Positions 19,564-30,533 of a stretch of 64,000 nucleotides of DNA are shown one piece after another. This DNA is from Vibrio injensis (GTDB taxonomy: Bacteria; Pseudomonadota; Gammaproteobacteria; Enterobacterales; Vibrionaceae). Under the pieces are notes generated by a model. The model was not told the DNA's origin and searched no databases. It saw only the letters and a program-made list of their open reading frames with translations. The translations under genes and the position numbers were made by a program. Within the stretch, counting starts at the first letter, position 1. Every line of letters begins with the position of its first letter. Location: contig NZ_BDJF01000016.1 in NCBI RefSeq assembly GCF_001895205.1, positions 186,001-250,000 of the forward strand, read 5' to 3'.

Positions 19564-20535
19564 ATGTTTAATTTTGGTCCACTTTATCAGCGCATTGCGC
19601 AAGACACCCGTTTACAGCCTTGGTTAGAGGTGTTACCGAAACAACTTGCTGAATGGCAAGCGAAACCTCATGGGGATATGGAGCGCTGGTTACGTGCTTT
19701 AAAAAAAATTCCAGAGGCGAGCCCAGATCATATTGACTTGAAAGAATCGGTGTCGGTGAGTAATACTCAACCTTTGCCTGAAGGCGAGCAAAAAAAACTA
19801 ACCAGCCTATTAAAAACGCTCCATCCATGGCGCAAAGGTCCTTATTCATTGCATGGCATTTACATTGATACTGAGTGGCGCAGCGACTGGAAATGGGATC
19901 GCCTTCTACCTCATATTTCCCCTCTTCAAGGCCGTTCAGTATTGGATGTCGGTTGTGGCAATGGCTACCATATGTGGCGCATGCTCGGCGAAGGTGCGTA
20001 TCAGGTGATGGGTATCGATCCATCTGAGTTGTTTTTAATCCAGTTTGAAGCTGTGCGTAAATTAATGGATAACGATCAACGTGTCCATTTGGTGCCGCTT
20101 GGTATTGAACAACTCCCTGAATTACAAGCATTTGATACTGTATTTAGTATGGGAGTATTGTATCATCGTCGTTCACCACTGGATCACCTTCTCCAATTGA
20201 AGAATCAACTGGTTAGCGGTGGTGAATTAGTCTTAGAAACACTGGTGATTGAAGGTGACGAAAATGCCGTTCTCGTCCCTTTTGATCGCTACGCTCAGAT
20301 GCGTAATGTCTACTTTTTCCCATCAGCGCTGGCCTTAAAAGGTTGGTTAGAAAAAGTTGGGTTTGTAGAGGTAAAGATTGTCGATGAGAACATCACCTCG
20401 CAAGATGAGCAACGCAGTACCGAGTGGATGACTCATAATTCATTACCTGATTATCTGGATAATGAGGATCCCAGTAAAACCGTGGAAGGCTACCCGGCAC
20501 CACGTCGAGCAATTTTAATTGCTCAGAAACCATAA
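19564..20535 (+). CDS. cmoB: tRNA U34 carboxymethyltransferase
   Basis: 323 residues, the usual length of CmoB. It moves the carboxymethyl group of carboxy-SAM onto 5-hydroxyuridine at position 34 of tRNA, giving cmo5U. The cofactor site is [19 protein letters not shown] near residues 125-143. The N-terminal region carries [25 protein letters not shown] (in two blocks near 91-115), characteristic of CmoB. It follows cmoA on the same strand. Confidence 0.96.
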   Translation: MFNFGPLYQRIAQDTRLQPWLEVLPKQLAEWQAKPHGDMERWLRALKKIPEASPDHIDLKESVSVSNTQPLPEGEQKKLTSLLKTLHPWRKGPYSLHGIYIDTEWRSDWKWDRLLPHISPLQGRSVLDVGCGNGYHMWRMLGEGAYQVMGIDPSELFLIQFEAVRKLMDNDQRVHLVPLGIEQLPELQAFDTVFSMGVLYHRRSPLDHLLQLKNQLVSGGELVLETLVIEGDENAVLVPFDRYAQMRNVYFFPSALALKGWLEKVGFVEVKIVDENITSQDEQRSTEWMTHNSLPDYLDNEDPSKTVEGYPAPRRAILIAQKP

Positions 20536-20587
20536 TTGACACAGCCTTAACTCGTCAGGCTACGGATAAGTCTACCCTAATGGATGA

Positions 20588-20647
20588 GATCAGCGCCGCT
20601 GGGCGCTGATCGATGACTTAAGTATCGAGATCATCCCTTAAGTCATC
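20588..20647 (+). repeat. Two tandem hairpins upstream of the retropepsin-like lipoprotein gene
   Basis: First hairpin: GATCAGCGCC (20588-20597), loop GCTG, GGCGCTGATC (20602-20611). The second starts on the next base: GATGACTTAAG (20612-20622), 14-base loop, CTTAAGTCATC (20637-20647). The second loop contains TCATCC (20631-20636), which is complementary to GGATGA (20582-20587) just upstream of the first hairpin, so a pseudoknot is possible. There is no T-run. The block lies after cmoB and 45 bases before the next start codon. Confidence 0.65.
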
Positions 20648-20691
20648 GAGGGTATAACGAATGAAACCATCACATAATAATAAGGTTGCCA

Positions 20692-21444
20692 ATGTTTAAG
20701 CGAATAGCTCCCATCGTCGCACTAAGCCTACTTTCAGGCTGCACCCTATTGAAGGGAGATGAATATCATCAGGCTACGCTGGCCGCACTTCATCAATCTG
20801 AATCGAACATTGCTAATAAAATTGTTAATTTAGAACTCCATATAAGCAATCAGATGGATTATATCGATAGCCTTGAAGGTAAAGTCTCTGGTCTACAAAA
20901 TGAGATGTATGAGCTAAAAAACCTCGCCAACCGACCGATCATCATCAATGAACCATCGCAATCTGCTGACTCAATCGTTACGGTGAATGCTACTCAAACG
21001 ATACCTCGTCAAGATCTGGTATTAGGTGAAATAGAACGCGTAACCATCGACAGTATTAAACAGTCATTTGATGCTCGAATTGATACTGGTGCAGCGACTT
21101 CTTCGCTGAATGCGGTAGACGTTGAAGAGTTTGAACGCAATGGCAAAAATTGGGTACGATTTCACCTTACTGGCGATAATAGCGTCAAAGACGATAGTAA
21201 TTGGATAGAAGCCCCTATTCTCCGCTATGTTCGTATTCGTCAATCCACCAACGAACAAACCGAGCGCCGTGCTGTGGTCGAATTATGGGTGAAATTGGGG
21301 CCTATTCATCAAAAATCTCAATTTACCCTCGCTGATCGTTCACAAATGACCCATCCTATTTTATTAGGTCGGGAATTTATTCGCGATATCGCCGTGGTGG
21401 ATGTAAGCCGTCAATACATTCAGACAGAAACTAAAGCAAAATAA
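20692..21444 (+). CDS. Lipoprotein with retropepsin-like zinc-protease domain
   Basis: 250 residues from the ATG at 20692 (AAGG at 20682-20685; an upstream TTG at 20686 is too close to it). Signal peptide residues 1-18 end at a lipobox LSGC, so the protein is probably anchored in the envelope. Residues 22-75 are heptad-like and may form a coiled coil. The C-terminal domain has RIDTGAATSSLNA (D131-T-G-A) and HPILLGREFIRDIAVVD, the pattern of the PF05618 family (called ATP-dependent zinc protease, retropepsin-like fold). One active-site Asp per chain would require dimerisation. It is first of a three-gene unit. Proteolysis is inferred, not shown. Confidence 0.82.
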   Translation: MFKRIAPIVALSLLSGCTLLKGDEYHQATLAALHQSESNIANKIVNLELHISNQMDYIDSLEGKVSGLQNEMYELKNLANRPIIINEPSQSADSIVTVNATQTIPRQDLVLGEIERVTIDSIKQSFDARIDTGAATSSLNAVDVEEFERNGKNWVRFHLTGDNSVKDDSNWIEAPILRYVRIRQSTNEQTERRAVVELWVKLGPIHQKSQFTLADRSQMTHPILLGREFIRDIAVVDVSRQYIQTETKAK

Positions 21445-21452
21445 GGCCCATT

Positions 21453-22961
21453 ATGACGTCACGAATTCCGTTTTATCTATCCATATTCTTATTGATTGTG
21501 GTTGGGATTACTTTAAGTGTCATGCGTCATCAAAGCTATGGTGTACCATGGACACCCGGTGAAACTCGCCAAGTCTGGGACATTGAAGCGCGCATTGAAT
21601 TTAACGCGCAAGGCCGAGAAGTCAAAGTCTCTCTCGCTGCACCTCATACCCAAGATGGCTTTACGCTGATTGGCGAAAATGCCTCTTCTCCGGGTTACGG
21701 TATTTCTTATGTCACCACGGAAAGTGGTCGCCGTGCAGAGTGGACAATTCGTCAAGCCAAAGGCCCACAGACCATTTATTACAAAACTCAGTTCTTAGTA
21801 GACCCACAAGCTAACGCGCTGCCTGTCCCTCCGAGTGCGCCTATTGTTAGGCCGACATTTGACGGTCCGGATGAAACCTCAGCCATTGCACTTATCGAGC
21901 AAGCTAACCGCCGCTCCGCGAATGACGTAACCTTTACTCGCGAACTGATTAAAGCGCTCAACGAAGCAGAAAATCAAAATGCTGCATTGCTGCTTAATAA
22001 AATGAGTAAAGTGGATGCGGCGCAAAAACTCCTCTCTTATGCACAAATCCCCAATAAAGTGGTCGGCGTCATTCGCCTTGAAGATGGGCGTCGTCGCCAA
22101 TCGATCCAACATATGAATCAAGTCTGGGATGGTAATAAGTGGGTGCTATTTAATCCAGAAACTGGAACTCAACCGACTCAACCCAATTTATTGGTGTGGG
22201 ATGAATCGAATGTTTCTTTACTTGATGTGATGGGTGGACAAAACAGCCAAGTCCATTTCTCTATGATTGCGCAAGATGTCTCGCCTCAACAGGCGACCAA
22301 CAGCAAAGTCAGCGCCGATGGATTATTAAATCTGTCTATTCATAGCTTACCGCTTGAAGAACAAGCGATGTTCAAAAATATCATGTTGATCCCTATCGGT
22401 GCACTGATTGTGGTCTTTTTACGTGTGATCATTGGCTTAAAAACCTCGGGGACTTTTATGCCCGTTTTGATTGCCGTCGCGTTTGTACAGACCCAATTAA
22501 CCACTGGGATCATCGGATTTTTATTGATTGTCGGCACAGGCTTAATTATTCGTAGTTATCTCTCCAAGCTAAACTTATTGCTGGTCGCTCGAATATCGGC
22601 GGTGATCATCTCGGTGATATTGATCATTTCAATGTTCACTGTGGTTGCCTTCAAAATCGGCCTGACCGAAGGTTTAACGATTACGTTCTTCCCGATGATC
22701 ATTTTATCTTGGACCATTGAACGGATGTCAATCCTCTGGGAAGAGGAAGGCGCTAAAGAAGTGATTCTGCAAGGTGGCGGCTCTTTATTGACTGCCGTGC
22801 TGATTTATTTAGCCATGACTAACCCTTATGTGCAGCACTTAACCTTCAACTTTATTGGATTACAGCTAATTGTCTTAGCGGGCATTTTATTATTGGGAAC
22901 GTATACCGGTTATCGCTTAACCGAACTACGTCGCTTTAAACCCTTGGTAGACGGAGATTAA
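21453..22961 (+). CDS. Inactive-transglutaminase-like protein with C-terminal 7TM domain
   Basis: 502 residues. An N-terminal membrane helix (about residues 6-25) leads into a periplasmic region of some 280 residues with a transglutaminase-like segment (residues 155-265). The usual catalytic Cys is not visible there: the expected region reads NKMSKVDAAQKLLSYAQIPNKVV. Seven membrane helices follow from about residue 308 (MLIPIGALIVVFLRVIIG) to 490. This matches the paired domains PF14400 and PF14402. It starts eight bases after the lipoprotein gene with AAGG upstream, and the next gene follows by one base. It may sense or present a periplasmic peptide; the role is unknown. Confidence 0.82.
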   Translation: MTSRIPFYLSIFLLIVVGITLSVMRHQSYGVPWTPGETRQVWDIEARIEFNAQGREVKVSLAAPHTQDGFTLIGENASSPGYGISYVTTESGRRAEWTIRQAKGPQTIYYKTQFLVDPQANALPVPPSAPIVRPTFDGPDETSAIALIEQANRRSANDVTFTRELIKALNEAENQNAALLLNKMSKVDAAQKLLSYAQIPNKVVGVIRLEDGRRRQSIQHMNQVWDGNKWVLFNPETGTQPTQPNLLVWDESNVSLLDVMGGQNSQVHFSMIAQDVSPQQATNSKVSADGLLNLSIHSLPLEEQAMFKNIMLIPIGALIVVFLRVIIGLKTSGTFMPVLIAVAFVQTQLTTGIIGFLLIVGTGLIIRSYLSKLNLLLVARISAVIISVILIISMFTVVAFKIGLTEGLTITFFPMIILSWTIERMSILWEEEGAKEVILQGGGSLLTAVLIYLAMTNPYVQHLTFNFIGLQLIVLAGILLLGTYTGYRLTELRRFKPLVDGD

Positions 22962-22962
22962 T

Positions 22963-23937
22963 ATGTTTTTTTCTCTTTCTGAATACACCTCCCCTTTCAA
23001 ATTGCGCCGTAAGGGGATCATGGGCATGAATAAGCGTAATCATAGCTATATTGGTCGCTATAACGATCGCTCCAAGTACCCTCTGGTCGACGATAAACTG
23101 CAAACAAAGCTGATTGCTCAACGCGCAGGTTGTACGGTGCCAAAACTGATTGGTGTGATCAGCAACCAAGGGGATGTTAAACGCATCCACGAAATGGTTA
23201 AGGAGTGGCCGGGGTTTGTCATCAAACCGGCACGAGGCAGTGGCGGCAAAGGTATCTTAGTCATCACTTCCCACCAAGATGGCCTTTACACCAAACCTTC
23301 TGGATCGACGATTAATAAAGAGGATGTTGAGCGACACATTAGCAACGCTTTAGCAGGTCTTTTCTCACTGGGCGGTAAAAATGACGTCGCGGTGGTCGAA
23401 AACCTAATTAAATTTGATGACTGCTTTGATGGTTTCAGCTATGAAGGCGTTCCCGATGTACGGATCATCGTCTTTAAAGGCTACCCAGTAATGGCAATGA
23501 TGCGGCTTTCTACCTCCGCTTCAGATGGCAAGGCTAACTTACATCAGGGAGCAGTAGGCGTCGGGGTCGATATCCGATCCGGTAAAGCAGTACGTGCCGT
23601 ACAGTTCAATCGCCCAGTAACTCATCATCCCGATACCGGTAAATCATTATCTGAGCTCACGGTACCGCATTGGGAACGCTTATTAACCTTAGCGGCCAGT
23701 GCATGGGAAATGACCGGTTTAGGTTATATTGGGACTGATATGGTGCTGGATAAAGAAGAAGGCCCAATGGTGCTTGAGCTTAATGCCCGCCCAGGTTTAG
23801 CGATTCAAACCGCTAATGGCGCAGGGTTACTACCGAGGTTACAGCATATTGAAAGTATCGGCTCACCGTTGATTTATCCGACCCCAGCTGAGCGAGTCGC
23901 TTATGCCGCGAAACAATTTGGACTAAATAACGTTTAA
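22963..23937 (+). CDS. RimK-related ATP-grasp ligase (alpha-L-glutamate ligase-like)
   Basis: 324 residues with no signal peptide; cytosolic. The ATP-grasp fold is visible in VIKPARGSGGKGILVI (residues 86-101, nucleotide lysine and glycine-rich loop) and MVLELNARPGLAIQTANG (residues 270-287, metal-binding Glu and Asn). The family (TIGR02291-like) is predicted to couple an amino acid, perhaps glutamate, onto a peptide or protein carboxyl group. GGAG lies six bases before the ATG and only one base separates it from the 7TM gene. The acceptor substrate is unknown. A strong terminator at 23984 ends the unit. Confidence 0.85.
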   Translation: MFFSLSEYTSPFKLRRKGIMGMNKRNHSYIGRYNDRSKYPLVDDKLQTKLIAQRAGCTVPKLIGVISNQGDVKRIHEMVKEWPGFVIKPARGSGGKGILVITSHQDGLYTKPSGSTINKEDVERHISNALAGLFSLGGKNDVAVVENLIKFDDCFDGFSYEGVPDVRIIVFKGYPVMAMMRLSTSASDGKANLHQGAVGVGVDIRSGKAVRAVQFNRPVTHHPDTGKSLSELTVPHWERLLTLAASAWEMTGLGYIGTDMVLDKEEGPMVLELNARPGLAIQTANGAGLLPRLQHIESIGSPLIYPTPAERVAYAAKQFGLNNV

Positions 23938-23983
23938 TCCCCCGTTGTGTTACCCTTTCAAAAAACCGTTCCGCGGAACCATA

Positions 23984-24013
23984 AAAAAGCGCCTTATCCT
24001 TAAGGCGCTTTTT
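23984..24013. terminator. Bidirectional intrinsic terminator between the ATP-grasp gene and mukB
   Basis: Stem of about 13 bp with arms AAAAAGCGCCTTA and TAAGGCGCTTTTT around the loop TCCT, giving a T-run on both strands. It separates convergent genes. A perfect 12-bp palindrome, GTTCCGCGGAAC, lies just upstream at 23968-23979. Confidence 0.85.
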
Positions 24014-24032
24014 ATTGATAAGTGGCTAAGCC

Positions 24033-27000
24033 CTAGCTAAGCGCATCGGCTAGCGGCAGAGACTCATTTTTCGGTTTTTCACTGGTGAAGCCACGTAATC
24101 CTACGACATGCACGTGTTCGTGATCTTTAAATACCTTACGCACCAGTTTATAGGTGGTTCCTCTTTCTGGGCTGATATTTTCTGGAGCCGCAATCAACAA
24201 TTGCATATCCAAACGTTCACACAATTCAAATAGCGTTGCTATTGATTTAGCATCTAAACGTGCCGCCTCATCTAAGAACAATAAACGGCATGGAATAATA
24301 TCTTTACTGCGTAGACGACGAGATTCTTCTTCCCAGCTCTGCACGACCATTAGTAAGATGGACTGACCCGTACCAATCGCTTCACCTGTTGACAATGCGC
24401 CCGACTCAGCTTGTAACCATCCATCTGAACCACGATTAACCTCAACACTTAACTCTAGATAGTTACGGTAATCGAGCAGCTCTTCACCCAATATTTGTGG
24501 TGAACGCTGTCCCATATCGATATGGGGATTCACTCGTTGGAATAGCTTCGCCATCGCTTCTGAGAAGGTATAACGTGAACTTTCAAACAAATCTTTATGC
24601 TGAGCTTGCTGCTCGGCTAAACCACTGAGCAGAACTTCATGGCTTTCACGAACTTTGACATTTAAGCGCACACCGTTAACTTGCCCAAAAGCGATATTCG
24701 AGAGCCCTTGGTTAAGCATGCGGATCCGGTTTTGTTCACGTTGAATGGTTTTACGAATAATGCTCGCCACCGAATCTGAGCTGATCGCTAATCGGTTTTC
24801 CCGCTGAGTCAGCTCTTCTGTTAGACGAGCTAGCTCGACTTCCATCTCTTCAATCGCTTCGACAGGATCATCGGTACGAATAATATCTTGTCGAATTCGT
24901 TCACGTAAGTGCTGATAAACCGCAATGTAAAACAGTACCTTACGTTCAGGATAAGCATTATCCTCCGAGAGACGTAGCGCATCACGCAGCGCCTCATTAT
25001 TCGCCACGGCAAGACGTAGCGCCCCGAGCGATTTATCCGACATGGAGCGTAACTCGTCAGCCGATAAATAAGCCAATTCACGTTTATGCAAACGACGTTC
25101 AACATCATTTTGGCGGGCTAAACGAAGTACCGCACACCATCCTGCTTTAGCATTCACAACGAAGGTGCGTAAATCTTGATACTCTTTTTCTAATTTTTTC
25201 AATCGCTTGGCAAGCGATTTCATCTCAATTTCGGTTGAGGTGATTGTCCGCTCATAGTGACTCTTACGGCTACGAGAGCTGTGCAAACGTTCATGCAGCT
25301 CATCACGGCGCTGCTGAGCTCTGAATAATGCGTTTTCATCTGGATGTACGCCAAACTCCTGTAGCTCTTGCTTAAACTCTTGCATCGTTTCCAATTTGGA
25401 TTGATGAGCACTTTTTAACGACGCTAATACTTGATTATATTGATTGAATTGCGCTTGCGCTTGTTTTAGCTCTTCTCGTGTACGTTGACGTAAACTCTCG
25501 GCTTGAACTAACTTGGCTTTTAGCTGCTCACTGAGTTCGCTACTTTGATTGAGAAGATCCACCGAATCTGCGTAAGCAAAGTGGTGACGACGTTCAACCA
25601 AATCCGCTAGGGCAAAAATCTGCGCCTTCAGTTGTTGCAGCGAACGATCCGCAGCAAGATACTGCTGTTCTAAAACTTCAAACTGTTCAGGATCAACCTC
25701 TAACGCTGAAGCAATTGGCGCGAGCTGTTCAACCGTTCTACCATGTGCATTCAGCCAAGCCTTGGCTTCCATCAACTGAGCTAACTTGGCATCAATATCT
25801 GCAGCTCGTTCGGTTAATCCAGACTCAGATAACAAACGAAAATTAGGTGCAATCTTCTCTAATAGTGCTAATGCCTGTTTACTCAATTGACGCCGACTGG
25901 TTTGTTGCTGTTGCTGATGCTCTAACTCGACTAACTGGCGAGTAAGATGATTGAGCGCATCACGAGCATGACTGAGTGCTTGTTCAGGATCCGACTCAAA
26001 CGCAACTTGCAAATGCTGAGCAACAAAATCATTAAAACTACGGTATAAGCGCTGTAACTTTTGTGAATCAAACGCGGCCTTAGCATGCGCTTCTACGACT
26101 TCATCACGCTCATCGCGCAGTAGTTCTAAACGCTGCTCACGAGCAGCACGTCCAAACAGTGGAATTTTTGGAAAACGTGAATAGCGCATTTGACGCTGAT
26201 TGAGCTGAACACAGACCGCACCTTCCAGTTCTGCCGCATTAAATGAGCTGTCATCGAACGCATCAATATCACCCTCAATCAGATAAAGATCTTCTGGACA
26301 GTCATCTAACTCAACCAGTTTTTCTTTTATGCCTGAAAGATCAGAGACCACAATCGCGTGGCGGGCAGGACCGTACATGGCACTGAAGTACGGCGCATCT
26401 TCTAACGTAATATCATCGTAAATTTCAGAAAGTAAAACGCCACCAAGGGTATCGGCAAGGCCTTTAAGACGAGGATCATTCGATCCGCCCGGTGAAGCTA
26501 AACGTTCAATATCATTTTCTAATTGCTCGCGACGTTGAGCCAATGCGTCTTTCTGAGCCGATTGATGTTTTTCACGCTCTAGAATGGCTTGCATTTCAGC
26601 CATTACCGATTGACGGCTGTCTAAACTCGCTCCACTTTGCTCTCGCAATAGCTGCAACGCTTCTGTCGCTTGGTGCCAAGCCGGTGCTTGTGACTCTAGC
26701 TGTTTAATCGCATTACGCTGTTCTTGTTCAAGACCACGCTGTTGACTACGCTGATCGCGTAGTGCTTCTTGTGCTTGTTCAAGCTCTTCCAAAAGTGCAA
26801 GGTGCTGCTCACGCTCATGCGGCAATTGAGAGGGATCATCCAGCATTACCTGAAATTGCTGATGATATTCAGCCACCGATTGACGCACGGATTGTTGCTG
26901 TTCGATACGGTGCTGTAAATCTCGCTGCTGTTCATACCATAGCGCTTCATTCTGTACGAGTTGTTGTGCTTGCTGTGCTTGAGCGAGTAACTGGTTTGCA

Positions 27001-28490
27001 CACTCTGCTGCTTGGCTACGAGCCACATCACCTAAAACGCGACTCACTAAGTGCAAGGCTTCGTTAAACCGTGCTGAAGCAGCTGAAGACATATCGAGCT
27101 TATGTTTAACCGCCAATAATTCGCTGGTGGTTGACTCTTGACGCCCACTTAGCTCAATCATCACCGCCTGAGCACTTTCCGCCGTCAAGTTATCATCAGC
27201 GAGCTGTTGACGTGCTTTGGCCAAGGCTTGCATCGCTTGTTGATACTGCAAAGCTCGCGTTTGCTGAATGTCCAAAGCTTGTTGATAATCCGCGAGCTGA
27301 GTTTTCAGACTATCGACTTCCTCTTCAGCAGCAGTAGCTTGGTCTTCAACCATCACTAAGCGCTCTTGCGCTTCCTCAACCACCATCAACTGTTCTTCAA
27401 GACGCAAACTCAACTCTTCAAGATCATCTTGATAACGGGCAATTTTTTCTTGCTGACGAAGGGCATTTTGTACTAACTGTAGATGATCGGCTGCACTTTG
27501 ATGATCCTGTTCCAGCGCAGCTTCTTGTTCAAGCAATATTTCCAGCTCTTCGTGCACTTGATTCAATAACCGATTGTGCTCCAGCAAACTATCACGTGCG
27601 CTAAATAACTCTTGGCGTAAGGTCAACGTTTGCTGCACTTTACTACGACGTTCATTAGCGTGACGCATATAATCAGCGGCAACATATTGGGTCGATTCGG
27701 TGATTAAATGTTTGAATAAATCACGATCGGCTTGGGTGTTTTTTATCGCTTCCAGCGTCATACGGTTTTCTCGCAGCGCTGACTCCATATCTTGGAAAGC
27801 TTTTTTCACCCCACCATTTTGTGGCAGTAAGTAATCGCGTAATGAGCGGGTAATCGCACTGGAAATACCTCCGTATAAAGAGGCCTCAATGAGACGATAA
27901 AATTTTGAGCGGTCACTGCTATTACGCAGCTTTTTCGGTACCACACCAAATTCAAACATTTGACTGTGATAATCAACGATGGAACTGAACGATTTAAAAT
28001 GTGCCCCTTCAATACCATGAACGGCTTCTTTAACTTCGTTGAGCTGCCTCACTCGAGCGTGTTGATCGGAAACACTTTCAATCAAAATATCCGTCGGTTT
28101 GATATGGCTAGGTAAACCCTGAATGACAAAAGGTTTAATATCGACTTTTTTATCACGGCCAGCGACTTGTTGCAGTTTTACCGCAAACAGCAAGCGTTGA
28201 TGACGAGAATTCACCACATCCAATGCCGCATAACAAGCGCCAGGTTGTAATTTACCGTAAAGACCTTTATCACGAGATGCCTGAGAGCTGCCTGCTTCTG
28301 TGGTATTACGAAAATGCAGTAGACTTTGATCGGGAATTAATGCGGTGATAAACGCCGCCATCGTGGTTGATTTACCTGCCCCATTGCCTCCAGATAACGT
28401 CGTCACCAAATTATCAATATCAAAAGTACGTGCGAAAAAGCCGTTCCAATTGATCATGGTCAGCGATTGATACTTACCTCTTTCAATCAT
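24033..28490 (-). CDS. mukB: Chromosome partition protein MukB
   Basis: 1485 residues, the SMC-like ATPase of the MukBEF condensin that compacts and segregates the chromosome. The N-terminal Walker A is GGNGAGKST (K40). Two long coiled-coil arms, rich in Q, E, A and L, flank a hinge near residues 650-790, containing the block [13 protein letters not shown]. The C-terminal ABC signature is [15 protein letters not shown] near 1363-1377, and Walker B is [11 protein letters not shown] near 1404-1414. The start overlaps the mukE stop by four bases (ATGA). It is the last gene of cmoM-mukF-mukE-mukB. Confidence 0.98.
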   Translation of the reverse strand: MIERGKYQSLTMINWNGFFARTFDIDNLVTTLSGGNGAGKSTTMAAFITALIPDQSLLHFRNTTEAGSSQASRDKGLYGKLQPGACYAALDVVNSRHQRLLFAVKLQQVAGRDKKVDIKPFVIQGLPSHIKPTDILIESVSDQHARVRQLNEVKEAVHGIEGAHFKSFSSIVDYHSQMFEFGVVPKKLRNSSDRSKFYRLIEASLYGGISSAITRSLRDYLLPQNGGVKKAFQDMESALRENRMTLEAIKNTQADRDLFKHLITESTQYVAADYMRHANERRSKVQQTLTLRQELFSARDSLLEHNRLLNQVHEELEILLEQEAALEQDHQSAADHLQLVQNALRQQEKIARYQDDLEELSLRLEEQLMVVEEAQERLVMVEDQATAAEEEVDSLKTQLADYQQALDIQQTRALQYQQAMQALAKARQQLADDNLTAESAQAVMIELSGRQESTTSELLAVKHKLDMSSAASARFNEALHLVSRVLGDVARSQAAECANQLLAQAQQAQQLVQNEALWYEQQRDLQHRIEQQQSVRQSVAEYHQQFQVMLDDPSQLPHEREQHLALLEELEQAQEALRDQRSQQRGLEQEQRNAIKQLESQAPAWHQATEALQLLREQSGASLDSRQSVMAEMQAILEREKHQSAQKDALAQRREQLENDIERLASPGGSNDPRLKGLADTLGGVLLSEIYDDITLEDAPYFSAMYGPARHAIVVSDLSGIKEKLVELDDCPEDLYLIEGDIDAFDDSSFNAAELEGAVCVQLNQRQMRYSRFPKIPLFGRAAREQRLELLRDERDEVVEAHAKAAFDSQKLQRLYRSFNDFVAQHLQVAFESDPEQALSHARDALNHLTRQLVELEHQQQQQTSRRQLSKQALALLEKIAPNFRLLSESGLTERAADIDAKLAQLMEAKAWLNAHGRTVEQLAPIASALEVDPEQFEVLEQQYLAADRSLQQLKAQIFALADLVERRHHFAYADSVDLLNQSSELSEQLKAKLVQAESLRQRTREELKQAQAQFNQYNQVLASLKSAHQSKLETMQEFKQELQEFGVHPDENALFRAQQRRDELHERLHSSRSRKSHYERTITSTEIEMKSLAKRLKKLEKEYQDLRTFVVNAKAGWCAVLRLARQNDVERRLHKRELAYLSADELRSMSDKSLGALRLAVANNEALRDALRLSEDNAYPERKVLFYIAVYQHLRERIRQDIIRTDDPVEAIEEMEVELARLTEELTQRENRLAISSDSVASIIRKTIQREQNRIRMLNQGLSNIAFGQVNGVRLNVKVRESHEVLLSGLAEQQAQHKDLFESSRYTFSEAMAKLFQRVNPHIDMGQRSPQILGEELLDYRNYLELSVEVNRGSDGWLQAESGALSTGEAIGTGQSILLMVVQSWEEESRRLRSKDIIPCRLLFLDEAARLDAKSIATLFELCERLDMQLLIAAPENISPERGTTYKLVRKVFKDHEHVHVVGLRGFTSEKPKNESLPLADALS

Positions 28491-29215
28491 GCTTCATCTT
28501 CCCATAATGTCGGTTGATCTTCATGTTGTTCGTCAGCAGATACCGTATCCAATAAGCTTTGCTGACTTGGCTCTTGACTATGAACAACGGCTTCACCATC
28601 TCGTATCAAACGCAATTGCGCCTGACGTAAATCGTCACCAATACGCACATCGGCCCCAAAACGAAATACCGCTTCGGTAATTCTAAATTTGGTCGTTTCC
28701 CCAAGATGGATAATCATCCCTAGGCGGCGTAAACGACGTAGCGAGGTACGGACTTTTTCAAACAGTTTCTCTTTATCCAAATCTGAACCTTGCGCACGAT
28801 TGGTCGCAAGCTTCATCAATTTCTTCTCATCGGTCAAACTCAATAACTCTTCATAGAGTTCTTGATACGTAAATAAACCTTCATGGGCAAGACGCTCTGG
28901 ACTTAGATATAAAAAGCACAGCACTTTACCAACCAGCATATCTAATTCAGAAAGAACGCTGCGGTTGATCAACGAAGTAGAACGTGGGCGTAAGTAAAAA
29001 AAGCCCTCTGGAGCACGAACTAACTCGGTATTGTAGCGCTGATAAAAAAGAGCCAACTCAGGTTCAAAATCACTGAGAAATGCATGGTTATCTAAATCAT
29101 CACTAGACACATGACGTCCAGCGCGTAATTGGCTGTCTAAAGCCGGGAAAAGCGGGTTAACAATCGCTTTAGCCAGATTTTCTGGCATGTAGTGGTTAAT
29201 ATCGGTCAATGACAT
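28487..29215 (-). CDS. mukE: Chromosome partition protein MukE
   Basis: 242 residues from the ATG at 29215, giving [24 protein letters not shown], the expected MukE opening; a longer frame to 29320 is unsupported. MukE is a double winged-helix protein that binds MukF and bridges the MukB heads. The start lies 20 bases inside the 3' end of mukF and the stop overlaps mukB by four bases, so the three subunits should be translationally coupled. The C-terminal 25 residues are acidic and Gln-rich. Confidence 0.96.
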   Translation of the reverse strand: MSLTDINHYMPENLAKAIVNPLFPALDSQLRAGRHVSSDDLDNHAFLSDFEPELALFYQRYNTELVRAPEGFFYLRPRSTSLINRSVLSELDMLVGKVLCFLYLSPERLAHEGLFTYQELYEELLSLTDEKKLMKLATNRAQGSDLDKEKLFEKVRTSLRRLRRLGMIIHLGETTKFRITEAVFRFGADVRIGDDLRQAQLRLIRDGEAVVHSQEPSQQSLLDTVSADEQHEDQPTLWEDEA

Positions 29216-30533
29216 TAGCTTGTACCTTTGCACCAAATTGGTTAATCGCTTGCCAATCAGGTTGAATGGCTTGGTAGTCGGATTGTGAATAGCCCAAGCG
29301 AACCGCTTGGTCGACAACAATGCGGGCTAGATCGAAATGATGGGTTCTTGGATGTGCGGCAAGATAATCACGCAGAACATGACCAAGGTTGATTGGTTGG
29401 CCCTGCTGCTTGTGACTCTGGAGCATATCAGCAATACGTTCCGCAAGCTCATCGTGAACCTTTTGAAACGTTTCATATTCAACTTGTGGTGGAATATGAC
29501 CAGTGACTTCTTCATCTCGTAGCATCAATGTCTCGTCACGCAGATCAGATAAACGCTCTGCTTCTGCATAAGTGAGTAACCAAGGCTGTAAAAAATAGTC
29601 CTGTAACGACTGACGTAAACGTTGGCTGAAGGCACGATTTTGGTCCATGTCGATCGCGGTACGAATAAACTTATGTACATGACGATCATAACCAATCCAT
29701 AAATCGATCGCTTGTTGCCCCCAACTGATGATTCGGTCTAACTTCATTTGCAGCACAAACAGCACTTCATCGATAAACTCTAATTCTGGATCGCCATAAA
29801 CAATCTCTTGAATATCAAGAATTTGAGTTTGTAATTCGTCGCCTGCAGCTTGAAGCGTATCTTGCAATTCTCGTAATGTTGATGAGGTTTCAGACAATAA
29901 ACTTTCACAATTATGAATCGCTTCTCGCCAATCTTTATTCAATAGATCGGCTATTTGTTGTTTCACTGATTGCTGCTGCTCATCCAAGACGCGTTGGTTA
30001 AGATCGATACGATCAAAGATTTCACTCACTGAGTATTTTAATACACCATAAACATTCTTTTTCCAATGTGCGGGTGTACCACCTTGCTGAGCCGATTTAA
30101 CCGCTTTAGCCATTTCATCTGCTAACAAAGAGAGTTGAATAGAGAGTTTTAATTTCGAGAATTGACGATGACGAACATAATAATCGGTAATGCCAATCGC
30201 TAAGGGAGATAAGCGATAAATACTTGCGCCATCGGTAACCTCACTAGTAAAACGACTGAGCAAACGCTGTTTAACCAGTTCATTAATAGCATTATTAGCC
30301 CGAAATGCAGAGACTTCACCCGTTTCAGTAAATAGGCGGCTAACAATTGCAAATGCATCATGCAATTCTCCTTCACCTAATTCTTCATCGAATTTTTCAT
30401 GGCTCAATACAGCAATCGCTATTAAAAACGCCAGCCGTTCAGCAGGTAAGTTCAAAGAAAAATCGTGCTGCTTCACCCAACTGACGAGTTCATCAATCGG
30501 TTGTTCAGTCGCATTGTGAGTCATATCACTCAT
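29196..30533 (-). CDS. mukF: Kleisin subunit MukF
   Basis: 445 residues, close to the 440 of E. coli MukF. It has an N-terminal winged-helix dimerisation domain (residues 10-120, with [19 protein letters not shown]), a helical middle, and a C-terminal winged helix that meets the MukB head. As the kleisin it links MukB and MukE. ATG at 30533 overlaps the cmoM stop (ATGA), which supports this start over the in-frame ATG at 30524. The 3' end overlaps mukE by 20 bases. Confidence 0.97.
   Translation of the reverse strand: MSDMTHNATEQPIDELVSWVKQHDFSLNLPAERLAFLIAIAVLSHEKFDEELGEGELHDAFAIVSRLFTETGEVSAFRANNAINELVKQRLLSRFTSEVTDGASIYRLSPLAIGITDYYVRHRQFSKLKLSIQLSLLADEMAKAVKSAQQGGTPAHWKKNVYGVLKYSVSEIFDRIDLNQRVLDEQQQSVKQQIADLLNKDWREAIHNCESLLSETSSTLRELQDTLQAAGDELQTQILDIQEIVYGDPELEFIDEVLFVLQMKLDRIISWGQQAIDLWIGYDRHVHKFIRTAIDMDQNRAFSQRLRQSLQDYFLQPWLLTYAEAERLSDLRDETLMLRDEEVTGHIPPQVEYETFQKVHDELAERIADMLQSHKQQGQPINLGHVLRDYLAAHPRTHHFDLARIVVDQAVRLGYSQSDYQAIQPDWQAINQFGAKVQANVIDRY

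Noticed and set aside
25000..28400. Several antisense open frames of 60-100 codons inside mukB
   Set aside because: They are mirror frames of a long, Gln/Glu-rich coding sequence and show no start signals or homology.
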